From contig NZ_CP192735.1 in assembly GCF_050749815.1 (NCBI RefSeq), positions 186,001-250,000 of the forward strand: a stretch of 64,000 nt of DNA, written 5' to 3'. Under the pieces are notes generated by a model. The model was given only the letters and a program-made list of their open reading frames with translations. It searched no databases and had not been told where the DNA came from. The position numbers and the translations under genes were made by a program. The stretch is from Dyella_A sp050749815. Lineage in GTDB: Bacteria > Pseudomonadota > Gammaproteobacteria > Xanthomonadales > Rhodanobacteraceae. Positions 1 to 8,712 of this stretch are shown in pieces. Every line of letters starts with the position of its first letter. The stretch's first letter is position 1.

Positions 1-3000
1 ACGGCATCCTGCTGGCCGAGACGCAGGGCGATCCGTGGCTGTCGAACTACGACACGCTGATCATCGACGAGGCGCACGAGCGCAGCCTCAACATCGACTT
101 CCTGCTCGGCTACCTCAAGCGGCTTGCCGCGAAGCGGCCAGAGCTGAAGATCATCGTCACCTCGGCGACGATCGACACGGCCCGCTTCGCCGAGCATTTC
201 GACGGTGCGCCGGTGGTGTCGGTGGAGGGACGCGCGTATCCGGTGGAGGTGCGCTGGCGCCCTGTCGACGGCGATGCCGGCGGCAAGAGTCGCGGCGAGA
301 TGCAGCAGGGCAGCGCCGAGCACATTGCCCACGTCATCGACGAGATCATCGCCGACCGCAGCCTCGGCGGCGGCCCGGGCGACGTGCTGGTGTTCCTGCC
401 CGGCGAGCGCGAGATCCGCGACGCGCACCTGCTGCTGTCGCGCCGGCAATACCGCGAGACGGAGATCCTGCCGCTGTACGCGCGGCTGTCGGCCGGTGAC
501 CAAGACCGCGTGTTCAAGCCCGGCCCGAAGCGCCGTGTGGTGCTCGCCACCAACGTGGCCGAGACCTCGCTTACCGTGCCGCGCATCCGCTATGTGGTCG
601 ACACCGGCACGGCGCGGGTCAAGCGCTACAGCCAGCGCAGCCAGCTCGAGCGCTTACATGTGGAGCCGGTCTCGCAGGCGGCCGCGGACCAGCGCAAGGG
701 CCGCTGCGGCCGTATCGGGCCGGGCATCTGCTATCGGCTGTACGACGAGGCGGACTTCGCCGCACGGGCCGCCTACACCGATCCAGAACTGCTGCGCTCC
801 TCGCTGGCTAACGTGATCCTACGCATGCTGGCGCTGAAGCTGGGCGAGGTGGACGAGTTTCCGTTCCTGGAGGCGCCCGATCCGCGCGTGATCGCGGATG
901 GCTACCGCCGGCTGGCCGAGATCTCGGCGATCGACGAAAAGCGCTCGCTCACCGCGATCGGCCGTGACCTCGCGCGCCTGCCGATCGACGTGCAGCTGGC
1001 CCGCATGCTGGTGGAGGCGCGCCGGCTCGGCTGCCTGCGCGATCTGCTGACGGTAGTGTCCTTCCTCAGCATCCAGGATCCGCGCGAGCGCCCGGCCGAC
1101 GCGCGCGGGCAGGCTGACGCGGCGCACGCGGTGTTCGCCGATCCGAAGTCCGATTTTCTCGGCGTGCTCAACCTTTGGCGCGCCTATCACGACGCCAGCG
1201 AGGAGCTGACCCAGTCCAAGCTGCGCGACTGGTGCTCGCGGCATTTCCTGTCGTTCCTGCGCATGCGCGAGTGGCGCGAGCTGCATCGGCAGTTGTTGCT
1301 GGTGGTGGATGAGCTGGGCTGGAAACTAGATGCCGACGCTTCCGCTCCCTCGGCGCAGCCGGGCGAGAAGAGGGCTGGGATGAAAGGGGCAACCTCGCCA
1401 AGGACCGGTGCCGAAGCCAGCAAGACTCCCTCTCCCCAGGCGCAGCCGGGGGAGAGGGCTGGGGTGAGGGGGCGCGCTTCGCGCAGCGAAGCGCCAGGTT
1501 CCCGACGCGTGAGGAGCGATCGTCCCGAGCCCAAGTCCTCTACTTCACTCATCTCCTCGGCGGGTAGTGGAGGCGAAGGCGACGGCTCGAATGAAAAGGA
1601 CGCCGCGCGCCTGTTCGAGTCGATTCACCGCAGCCTGCTGGCGGGCCTGCCCACCCAGGTTGGCCGCAAGGACGAGAAGGGCGTGTTTCGCTCCACGCGC
1701 GAGCGCAAGTTCCAGATTTTCCCGGGCTCGGCGCTGGCCAAGCTGCCGCCGAACTGGGTGTTCGCCGCGCAGATCCTCGATGTCGGCGGCAAGGTCTGGG
1801 GCATGATGTGCGCCCGCGTCGAGCCGCAGTGGATCGAGGAGCAGGCCGCGCATCTGGTCAAGTCCAGCTGCCGCGAACCGCACTGGTCGAAGAAGCGCGG
1901 CTGCGTGGTGGCCTACGAGCAGGTGAGCCTGTTCGGGCTGAACCTGGTGGAGCGGCGCGCGGTGACGTTCCAGCAGCAGGATCCCGCGCTGGCGCACCAA
2001 ATCTTCCTGCGCGAAGCGCTGGCGCGCGGCGACATCGAGGCGAAGGTGGATTTTCTGCGCGCCAACCAGCGCGTGCTGGAAGACGCGCGCGGCATCGAAG
2101 CCAAGCAGCGCCGCGAGGGCCTGATCCGCCACGAGGATGAACTGGTCGCTTTCTTCGAGGGCAAGCTGCCGGAGGATATTGCCAGCAGCCGCGCGCTGGA
2201 GGCGTGGTATCGCAAGGCCCGCCCGGCCGAGCAGGCGGCGCTGCGCTGGTCGATCGACGACGTGATGGTCGGCGGTGCGGGACTCGACCCGAAGGCGTTC
2301 CCGGCAGCTATGGACATCGGCCCGCAGCGCTATCGACTGGAATACCGCTTCGTGCCCGGCGACGAGGCCGACGGCGTCACCCTGCACCTGCCGCTGGCCA
2401 TGCTCAACGCGCTGCCCACCGCGCGCTGCGAATGGCTGGTGCCCGGCCTGCTGGGCGAGAAGGTGGCCGAGCTGATCCGCGGCCTGCCCAAGGCGCTGCG
2501 CCGCAACTTCGTGCCCGCGCCGGATTTCGCGCGCGCCTTCGTCGAGGCCGAGGCGCCGCGCGACGAGCCGCTGGCCAGGGCGCTAGCCGCCTTCCTCAAG
2601 CGTGCGACGGGCGTCGAGGTGACCGCCGTCGAGTTCGCCGCCGTGGAGCTGCCGGCGCACTTCTCCATGCGCTATCGCCTGCACGACGACAGCGGCCGCA
2701 CGCTGGCCGCGTCACGCGATCTCGCCGCGCTGCGTGCGCAGTGGGAAGGCCAGGCGCGCGAGGCGTTCTCGCGCAAGACCGACGTGGAGCTCACCCGCGA
2801 AGATGTGGCTGCCTGGGATTTCGAGGAGATCCCCGCACAGGTGCGCTCGGCCGGTGGGCTGCTGGCCTTTCCGGCCCTGGTGGACCTGGGCGAGACGGTG
2901 GCGCTGCGCGTGTTCGAGCGCCGCGACGAGGCCAGTGAGTCGCATCGCGCCGGCGTGATCCGGCTGTTGCGCAACGCGCTCGCCGCCGACATGAAGCAGG

Positions 3001-3635
3001 CGCGCCGGCGGTTGCCGATCGCCAACGCGCTGTCGCTCAAATACGCGCCGCTGGGCAGCATCGATAGCCTGCGCGAAGACCTAGTCGAAGGCGGCTTCGG
3101 CGATCTGCTCGGGCGCCACGAGCTGGACGTGCGCACCGCGGGCGCGTTCGAGGCGCTGCGCACGCAGGCGTCGCGCGAACTGTTCGCCAGCGCGGTCGAG
3201 CGATTGAAGCTGGCCGAGCCGATCATCGAGGCGCAGGCGGAGATGAAGCCGTGGCTGCAGCCGCCACTGATGGGCTTCGCCCGGGCCAGCTACGACGACC
3301 TGCACGAGCAACTCGACGCCCTGCTCGCGACCGGCTTCACGCGCGAGCTGTCGACCGCACGCCTCGCGCATCTGCCGCGTTACCTCAAGGCCATGCGGCT
3401 ACGCGCCGAACGACTGCGGCAGGATCCGGCCAAGGACCAGCAGCGCATGCTGCAGGTGCTGCCGTACTGGCGCGCCTACCTCAACCACCGCGCCGAAGGC
3501 CGCGATGGCCTGGAGGAACTGCGCTGGCTGATCGAGGAATGGCGCGTGTCGCTGTTCGCGCAGGAGCTCAAGACCGCCGAGCCGGTGTCGGCCAAGCGTC
3601 TGGCGCGAGCGCTGGAGGCCATCGAGGCGGTCTGA
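1..3635 (+). CDS. hrpA: ATP-dependent RNA helicase HrpA (5' end outside window)
   Basis: DEAH-box RNA helicase of the HrpA family, which in E. coli acts on mRNA and stalled ribosomes. The frame is already open at base 3. The DEAH motif lies at nt 66-77, followed by the SAT motif, the helicase C lobe (QRKGRCGRIGPG near nt 690), the helicase-associated region and the long HrpA-specific C-terminal domain ending at a TGA. The N-terminus with Walker A is missing because the window starts inside the gene. Between LGWKL (near nt 1330) and the ARLFESIHRSLL segment (near nt 1605) there is an insert of about 90 residues rich in P, S, G and R, which E. coli HrpA lacks as I recall it. It is encoded by repeat DNA, annotated separately. 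Family assignment is firm. Confidence 0.95.
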   Translation, partial: GILLAETQGDPWLSNYDTLIIDEAHERSLNIDFLLGYLKRLAAKRPELKIIVTSATIDTARFAEHFDGAPVVSVEGRAYPVEVRWRPVDGDAGGKSRGEMQQGSAEHIAHVIDEIIADRSLGGGPGDVLVFLPGEREIRDAHLLLSRRQYRETEILPLYARLSAGDQDRVFKPGPKRRVVLATNVAETSLTVPRIRYVVDTGTARVKRYSQRSQLERLHVEPVSQAAADQRKGRCGRIGPGICYRLYDEADFAARAAYTDPELLRSSLANVILRMLALKLGEVDEFPFLEAPDPRVIADGYRRLAEISAIDEKRSLTAIGRDLARLPIDVQLARMLVEARRLGCLRDLLTVVSFLSIQDPRERPADARGQADAAHAVFADPKSDFLGVLNLWRAYHDASEELTQSKLRDWCSRHFLSFLRMREWRELHRQLLLVVDELGWKLDADASAPSAQPGEKRAGMKGATSPRTGAEASKTPSPQAQPGERAGVRGRASRSEAPGSRRVRSDRPEPKSSTSLISSAGSGGEGDGSNEKDAARLFESIHRSLLAGLPTQVGRKDEKGVFRSTRERKFQIFPGSALAKLPPNWVFAAQILDVGGKVWGMMCARVEPQWIEEQAAHLVKSSCREPHWSKKRGCVVAYEQVSLFGLNLVERRAVTFQQQDPALAHQIFLREALARGDIEAKVDFLRANQRVLEDARGIEAKQRREGLIRHEDELVAFFEGKLPEDIASSRALEAWYRKARPAEQAALRWSIDDVMVGGAGLDPKAFPAAMDIGPQRYRLEYRFVPGDEADGVTLHLPLAMLNALPTARCEWLVPGLLGEKVAELIRGLPKALRRNFVPAPDFARAFVEAEAPRDEPLARALAAFLKRATGVEVTAVEFAAVELPAHFSMRYRLHDDSGRTLAASRDLAALRAQWEGQAREAFSRKTDVELTREDVAAWDFEEIPAQVRSAGGLLAFPALVDLGETVALRVFERRDEASESHRAGVIRLLRNALAADMKQARRRLPIANALSLKYAPLGSIDSLREDLVEGGFGDLLGRHELDVRTAGAFEALRTQASRELFASAVERLKLAEPIIEAQAEMKPWLQPPLMGFARASYDDLHEQLDALLATGFTRELSTARLAHLPRYLKAMRLRAERLRQDPAKDQQRMLQVLPYWRAYLNHRAEGRDGLEELRWLIEEWRVSLFAQELKTAEPVSAKRLARALEAIEAV
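1345..1493. repeat. REP-like repeat pair inside hrpA
   Basis: Two direct copies of a CTCCC...GGCGCAGCCGGG...GAGAGGGCTGGGGTGAGGG-type unit lie at about 1345-1389 (degenerate) and 1426-1470. A perfect 9-bp hairpin (GCGCTTCGC/GCGAAGCGC, 3-nt loop) follows at 1473-1493. Related units form the intergenic doublet at 48833-48943. Both copies are read in the same frame, as QPGEKRAGMKG and QPGERAGVRG, so the repeat has become coding sequence without breaking the helicase. Confidence 0.75.
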
Positions 3636-3763
3636 GCGGACAGCCTCGCGATGCGTCTTCCGGCGGCGCGAAGCCTGCCGCCAGCCCAACCGCGATGAAG
3701 CCGCGGCGGCCGCTCCGCTACCGCGCTCGCTTAGAATGAGCGACTGGTACTGCTGGCACCGCG

Positions 3764-5899
3764 ATGATCCCCATCACCCACGGCAACACGCCTTCGCTCG
3801 CACCCTGGCTGGCGCGCCGCGCCGCGCTGCCGGCGGTGTTGGTGAGTGCGCTGGATGCCTGCGCCGCGGCTCCGGTAGAGCAGGGCGAATGCGCCGATGT
3901 GCTGGACCTGCTGGTGATGCTCGGCTGCGATGCGCAGACCCAGGCCGCTGCGCTGTGGTTCGCCCTGGCGCAGGCGGCGCCCGCTGCCTACGAGGCGCAG
4001 GCGGCCGCGCTGGCGCCGGAGCTGCGACGGCTGGTGGAAGGGCAGCAAGCGGCCGAGAAAGTGTGGGCGCTGCATGCGCAGCGCAGCGGTGCCGCCAGTT
4101 CCGAAGGCCTGCGCCGGCTGCTGTTGGCGATCATCCGCGACCTGCGCGTGGTGTTCGTGCTGCTGGCGCGGCAGCTGGCGCGCATGCGCACGGCGCTGGC
4201 ACTGAGCGAGTCCGCGCGCACCGAGCTGGCGCGGCTGACGCGCGACATCCACGCCCCGCTGGCCAATCGCCTGGGCATCTGGCAGCTGAAGTGGGAGCTG
4301 GAGGATCTGGCGTTCCGCTATCTGGAACCGGATACCTATCGCCGCATCGCCAAGCTGCTCGACGAGCGCCGCGAGGACCGCGAGAGTTTCATTCGCCAGT
4401 CGCTGGCCGAGCTGGACAAGGCACTGACGGCGGCCGGCATCCACGCCGACCTCGCCGGGCGGCCGAAGCACATCTATTCGATCTGGAAAAAGATGCAGCG
4501 CAAGGCGCTGGCCTTTTCCGATCTGTACGACATCCGCGCGGTGCGCATCCTAGTCGACAGCGTGGCTGACTGCTACGCCGCGCTGGGCGTGGTGCACGCG
4601 CTGTGGCCCTACCTGCCCGGCGAGTTCGACGACTACGTGGCGCGCCCGAAGGCGAACGGCTACCGCTCGTTGCACACCGCGGTGATCGGCCCGCACGGCA
4701 AGACGCTGGAGGTGCAGGTCCGCACCCACGACATGCACCGCGCCAACGAGCTGGGCGTGGCCGCGCACTGGCGCTACAAGGAGGGCGGCAGCGCGGATGC
4801 GGAGTTCGAGTCCAAGGTCGCCTGGATGCGCAAGCTGCTCGAACCGCGCGCCGACGGGGAGGGCGAACTGGCGGCCGAGCTGCAGACCGAGCTGCTGGAA
4901 GATCGCGTCTACCTGCTGACGCCGCGCGGCGAGGTGTTCGACCTGCCGCACGGCGCCACCGTGCTGGATTTCGCCTACCACGTGCACACCGAGGTCGGGC
5001 ACCGCTGCCGCGGCGCCAAGGTCAACGGACGCATCGTGCCGCTGACCTACCAGCCGCACAGCGGCGATCGGGTGGAGATTCTCACCACCAAGGTCGGCGA
5101 GCCCAGCCGCGACTGGCTCTCGGCCCATCATGGCTACCTCAACACGGCGCGGGCGCGCGAGAAGGTGCGGGCCTGGTTCCGCCGCATCGCGCACGACGCC
5201 AATCTCGCCGCCGGTCGCGCCATGCTGGAGCGCGAGCTCAAGCGGCTGGCGATGCCCAATGCCGACCTCACCGGCATGCCCGCGCAGTTCCACCTGAAGA
5301 CGCACGACGAGCTGCTGATCGCGCTGGCGCTGGGCGAGGTGAACCCGGGGCAGATTTCGCGCCTGCTGCAGGAAGCCGCGCAGCCGCCGGCACCGCCGGA
5401 GACGGCGCCCGCACTACCGGCGTCGCGCCCACCGGCGATCGATCAGAGCGCGCTGAGCATCGAAGGCGTGGGCAACCTGCTGACCGTGCTGGCGCGCTGC
5501 TGCCAGCCGCTGCCGGGCGATCCGGTGCGCGGCTTCGTCACGCGTGGGCGCGGCGTGTCGGTGCATCGCGCGGATTGCGCGGCGCTGGCGCGCCTGGCGC
5601 GGCGCGATCCGGACCGGGTGATCGACGTCAGCTGGGGGCGCGTGGCGGCGCAGGCCTACCAGGTCGACATCGAGCTGCACGGCTACGACCGCAAGGGCTT
5701 GCAGAAGGACGTCACGGCGGTGATCAGCAACGCCAACATCCCGATCATCGCCTCGTCCAGCCGCATGTTCGTGCGCACCGGCGAGGTGGAGATGCGCTTC
5801 ACGCTGCGCGTGCGCGACTACGAGCAGCTCTCGCATCTGCTGGCCAAGCTGGTGGCGCTGCCCAACGTGGTCGATGCCCGGCGCGTGGGCAGCCGCTGA
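3764..5899 (+). CDS. relA: (p)ppGpp synthetase RelA
   Basis: GTP pyrophosphokinase that makes (p)ppGpp from ATP and GTP/GDP on ribosomes carrying uncharged tRNA. The 711 residues show the long-RSH order: a degenerate hydrolase region (about 50-190) without the His-Asp pair of SpoT, a synthetase domain (RPKHIYSIWKKM near 233, then DEFDDYVARPKANGYRSLH), a TGS domain (from about 379, DRVYLLTPRGEVFDLP), a cysteine-bearing stretch (LARCCQPLPGD) and a C-terminal ACT domain (about 632-708). Loss of the HD motif separates it from SpoT, so hydrolysis must come from another enzyme. The ATG at 3764 starts a frame that fits the family length. The 128-bp gap after hrpA suggests its own promoter. Confidence 0.95.
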   Translation: MIPITHGNTPSLAPWLARRAALPAVLVSALDACAAAPVEQGECADVLDLLVMLGCDAQTQAAALWFALAQAAPAAYEAQAAALAPELRRLVEGQQAAEKVWALHAQRSGAASSEGLRRLLLAIIRDLRVVFVLLARQLARMRTALALSESARTELARLTRDIHAPLANRLGIWQLKWELEDLAFRYLEPDTYRRIAKLLDERREDRESFIRQSLAELDKALTAAGIHADLAGRPKHIYSIWKKMQRKALAFSDLYDIRAVRILVDSVADCYAALGVVHALWPYLPGEFDDYVARPKANGYRSLHTAVIGPHGKTLEVQVRTHDMHRANELGVAAHWRYKEGGSADAEFESKVAWMRKLLEPRADGEGELAAELQTELLEDRVYLLTPRGEVFDLPHGATVLDFAYHVHTEVGHRCRGAKVNGRIVPLTYQPHSGDRVEILTTKVGEPSRDWLSAHHGYLNTARAREKVRAWFRRIAHDANLAAGRAMLERELKRLAMPNADLTGMPAQFHLKTHDELLIALALGEVNPGQISRLLQEAAQPPAPPETAPALPASRPPAIDQSALSIEGVGNLLTVLARCCQPLPGDPVRGFVTRGRGVSVHRADCAALARLARRDPDRVIDVSWGRVAAQAYQVDIELHGYDRKGLQKDVTAVISNANIPIIASSSRMFVRTGEVEMRFTLRVRDYEQLSHLLAKLVALPNVVDARRVGSR

Positions 5900-5990
5900 G
5901 CCGGCTGGCAGTTGAACGACGGGCCGCGCCGGGGCTGTCGGGCCGCCCTGCGATGCTAAGCTTCGGCGGTTTCATCCACAGCGGCAGATC

Positions 5991-7736
5991 ATGAGCGGAC
6001 GCAACGACCCGCGCGGCCCGCAAGGGCGCACCGAGCCCACGCTGGGCAACCTCGACGACCTCGATCGCCCGGCCGCGCGCGCGCCGGCGGCGGCCGATGA
6101 CCTGCCGCGCGTCACGCTCGATCCGCCACCGCGCCGCGTCGCGCCGCCCGCTTCCCGTTCGCCGTCGCCGGAGCCGCCGCGCCGCCGCGGCTGGCTGGTG
6201 CCGCTGGTCTTGCTGCTGCTGGTGGGCGCGATCACGGTGCTGTGGCTGAACCAGGACTCCCTGCGTGGCCTGGTGCCGCGCACCAGCTTCAACGACGTGC
6301 TCTCGCGCGCCACGGCCGCGCTCGATGCCGGCCATCTCGACGGCACCGACGGCACCAGTGCGCGCGAGCTGTTCCAGGCCGCGCGCGCACTGGAGCCGGA
6401 CAACGACCGCGCCCTGGCCGGCCTGCGCAGCGTGGGCCAGGCCGAGCTGGCCCAGGCACAGAAGCAGCTGGCGGCCGGTCAACTCGACGAGGCCACGCGT
6501 TCCGCCGCGGCGGCGCGCGAATTGCTCGGCGGTGGCGACGAGGTGGATCAGCTCGATCGCCGCATCGCTCAGGCGCGCGCCAATGGCGTGCATGCCGACG
6601 ATCTGGTCGATCGCGCCCGCCAGGCGTTCGCCGCCGGCAAGCTCGACGGCGACGACGGCGCCGCCGCGCTGTTCGCCAAGGTGCTGGCAGCCGATCCGGG
6701 CAATGCGGTGGCCGCGCACGGGCTGGACCAAGTGGGCGGTGCCTACGCCGACCAGGCACGCAAGGCGCTCGATGCCGGCGACGCGGTGACCGCCTCCAGC
6801 ACCATCGACAAGCTCGCCTCGCTGCTGCCGCGCTACGGTGACCTGCCGTCGCTGCGCGCGCAGCAGGCGCAGGTGCAGCGCGCCCACGACGACGCGGTGA
6901 ACCAGGCGGTGAGCCAGGGCATGGACGCGCTGCGCGCCGGCCGCATCAACGGTAGTGGCGACGACACCGCGCTGGCGCTGTTCCAGAAGGCGCTCGCGCT
7001 CGACCCGCAGAATCCCGACGCGCGCGCTGGCCTGGGCAAGGTGGTGCAGGCGCTCACCGTGCAGGCCAACGCGCTGATCGACAGCGGCGACATGGACCAG
7101 GCGCGCAGCCTGCTTGACCAGGCCGATGCGCTGGCGCCGAAGTCGGCCGATCTCGCGGCGGCGCGCGCTCGCCTGCGCCAGGACGGCAAGTCGGTGGCTG
7201 CGCCTTCGGCGGGCGCCGCCAACGCTGTCTCCGAAGCCTCGGACGCCGCGACACCGAAGCAGGACGCCAGCCTGCTGCCGGCGATGCTCTCGCCCGAGCA
7301 GCAGGCCAAGGTAGCCGACTTGGTGAGCCAGGCAAAAGCCGCCGCGCAGCGCGGCGACATCATGCTGCCGCCCGGCGCGAGCGCATACGACCTGTACCGC
7401 GGTGCGCTCGCCATCGATGGCAACAACACGGCCGCCCGCGACGGCCTGCAGAACCTCCCGGCCGTGGTGGTGCAGCTGTTCAACCGCGCGCTGGAGGACG
7501 GCCGTCTCGCCACCGCCGGTGACATGCTCGGCAACCTGGGCGATCTCGCGCCCGGCGATCCCAGCCAGGATCAGCTGCGCAATCGCCTCGCCACCGCCTG
7601 GCTCGATCGCGCCGAACAGCAACTGGACACCGGTGACCGCCAGGGCGCGGCGCAGTCGCTCGAGCGCGTGCGCAAGCTGGCGCCGCAGCATCCGCGCCTG
7701 CCGGAGCTCACCGCGCGCCTGAACTCGGAACCGTGA
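5991..7736 (+). CDS. TPR-rich single-pass membrane protein, unknown function
   Basis: 581 residues. A proline- and arginine-rich cytoplasmic N-terminus (about 1-63) is followed by one hydrophobic segment (about 65-85, LVPLVLLLLVGAITVLWL). The rest is a long alanine-rich helical repeat region in which units like 'ALFQKALALDPQNPDARAGL' recur, which is tetratricopeptide-like. Topology suggests a periplasmic scaffold anchored in the inner membrane. It ends 4 bp before the next gene, so the two are probably co-transcribed. No enzymatic motif is visible. Similar TPR proteins occur in xanthomonads, but I know of no assigned role. Confidence 0.8.
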   Translation: MSGRNDPRGPQGRTEPTLGNLDDLDRPAARAPAAADDLPRVTLDPPPRRVAPPASRSPSPEPPRRRGWLVPLVLLLLVGAITVLWLNQDSLRGLVPRTSFNDVLSRATAALDAGHLDGTDGTSARELFQAARALEPDNDRALAGLRSVGQAELAQAQKQLAAGQLDEATRSAAAARELLGGGDEVDQLDRRIAQARANGVHADDLVDRARQAFAAGKLDGDDGAAALFAKVLAADPGNAVAAHGLDQVGGAYADQARKALDAGDAVTASSTIDKLASLLPRYGDLPSLRAQQAQVQRAHDDAVNQAVSQGMDALRAGRINGSGDDTALALFQKALALDPQNPDARAGLGKVVQALTVQANALIDSGDMDQARSLLDQADALAPKSADLAAARARLRQDGKSVAAPSAGAANAVSEASDAATPKQDASLLPAMLSPEQQAKVADLVSQAKAAAQRGDIMLPPGASAYDLYRGALAIDGNNTAARDGLQNLPAVVVQLFNRALEDGRLATAGDMLGNLGDLAPGDPSQDQLRNRLATAWLDRAEQQLDTGDRQGAAQSLERVRKLAPQHPRLPELTARLNSEP

Positions 7737-7740
7737 GCGC

Positions 7741-8586
7741 GTGACCGTACTGGTCTTGGGGGCGAGCAGCCAGATCGGCCATTTCCTGCTGCCCCGGCTG
7801 CAGGCGGCCGGGCATGACGTGCTGGCGATCAGCCGGCAGGCGCGTGCTGGCGGCGCGCATTTGCGCTGGATCGTCGGGCAGTTGCCCGAGGCGATGCCGG
7901 CAGCGCTGCCCGCACTGGCCGGCATCGTCAGTTGCGGCCCGCTGCTGCCGTTTGCGCGCTGGCTGGAAGCGGCGCCTCTGGACGGCGCTCCGCGCATCGT
8001 CGCCACCAGCTCGATGAGCGCGCAGACCAAGCGTGATTCCCGCGTGCCGGCCGAACGCGCGCTGGCGCAAAGCCTGCGCGAGGGCGAGGCGGCATTGGCC
8101 GAGGCGTGTGCGCGACGCGGCCTGCGCTGGAACGTGTTGCGGCCCACCATCATCTACGGCGCCGGGCGCGATCGCAGCCTCACGCCGATTGCGCACCGCG
8201 CGTCGCGCCTGCGCGTGTTTCCGCTGCCGGCCGGTCGCGGCCAGCGCCAGCCGGTGCATGCCGACGATATCGCCCAGGCCTGCGTGGCGGCGCTGCGCGA
8301 GGATGCGCCCAGCGGTCATGTGCTGCCGATCGGCGGCGGTGAGCGGCTGAGTGCCGCAGCAATGTTCGCTCGCGTGCGCGCGAGCCTGCCGGTCGCCACG
8401 CTGCCGCTGCCGATCCCGCGGCCACTGCTGCGGCTGGGGCCGCGTCTGGTTCCCAGGCTGCAAGGGCCGCTGGCCCGGCTGGAAGAGGATCTCATCGCCG
8501 ACAACACCGAGCTCACCCGCATGCTCGGTGTGCGGCCGCGCGCGTTCCAGCCCGATGCGCGCTGCTGGGGGCTGGACGCGCGCTGA
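7741..8586 (+). CDS. NAD(P)-dependent epimerase/dehydratase-like protein
   Basis: 281 residues with a GTG start 4 bp after the TPR gene. The N-terminal VLVLGASSQIG glycine motif and a later VLRPTIIYGAGRD segment (near 135) are typical of the extended SDR (NAD-dependent epimerase) fold, and QPVHADDIAQA (near 175) matches the family's substrate-side loop. A clear YxxxK catalytic pair is not seen where expected (SMSAQTKRD occupies that region), so it may be a catalytically atypical nucleotide-binding protein. Substrate unknown. Confidence 0.8.
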   Translation: MTVLVLGASSQIGHFLLPRLQAAGHDVLAISRQARAGGAHLRWIVGQLPEAMPAALPALAGIVSCGPLLPFARWLEAAPLDGAPRIVATSSMSAQTKRDSRVPAERALAQSLREGEAALAEACARRGLRWNVLRPTIIYGAGRDRSLTPIAHRASRLRVFPLPAGRGQRQPVHADDIAQACVAALREDAPSGHVLPIGGGERLSAAAMFARVRASLPVATLPLPIPRPLLRLGPRLVPRLQGPLARLEEDLIADNTELTRMLGVRPRAFQPDARCWGLDAR

Positions 8587-8588
8587 TC

Positions 8589-8612
8589 GCCCGCGCCCGC
8601 GCCCGCGCCCGG
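8589..8612. repeat. GCCCGC hexamer tandem repeat
   Basis: Four adjacent hexamers (three GCCCGC, one GCCCGG) directly after the stop codon of the epimerase-like gene, in the 126-bp gap before mrcB. A simple-sequence tract; no function is evident. Confidence 0.6.
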
Positions 8613-8712
8613 CGCTGCCCGCGTTCTGCCCGCGGAACCGGGCCGGCATTCATATTCGCGCCGGGCGGCAGGGCCTATCATCGATGTTCGCCTTGACCGG
8701 GAACTCCACGCG

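Noticed and set aside
3900..4400. RelA without an HD hydrolase motif as a defect
   Set aside because: RelA of gammaproteobacteria normally lacks it; the enzyme is synthetase-only.
5799..8153. Very long open frame on the minus strand opposite the TPR and epimerase-like genes
   Set aside because: GC-rich third positions of the plus-strand genes leave the opposite frame open. The peptide is Arg/Ala/Gln-rich without any domain, while the plus strand has coherent genes.
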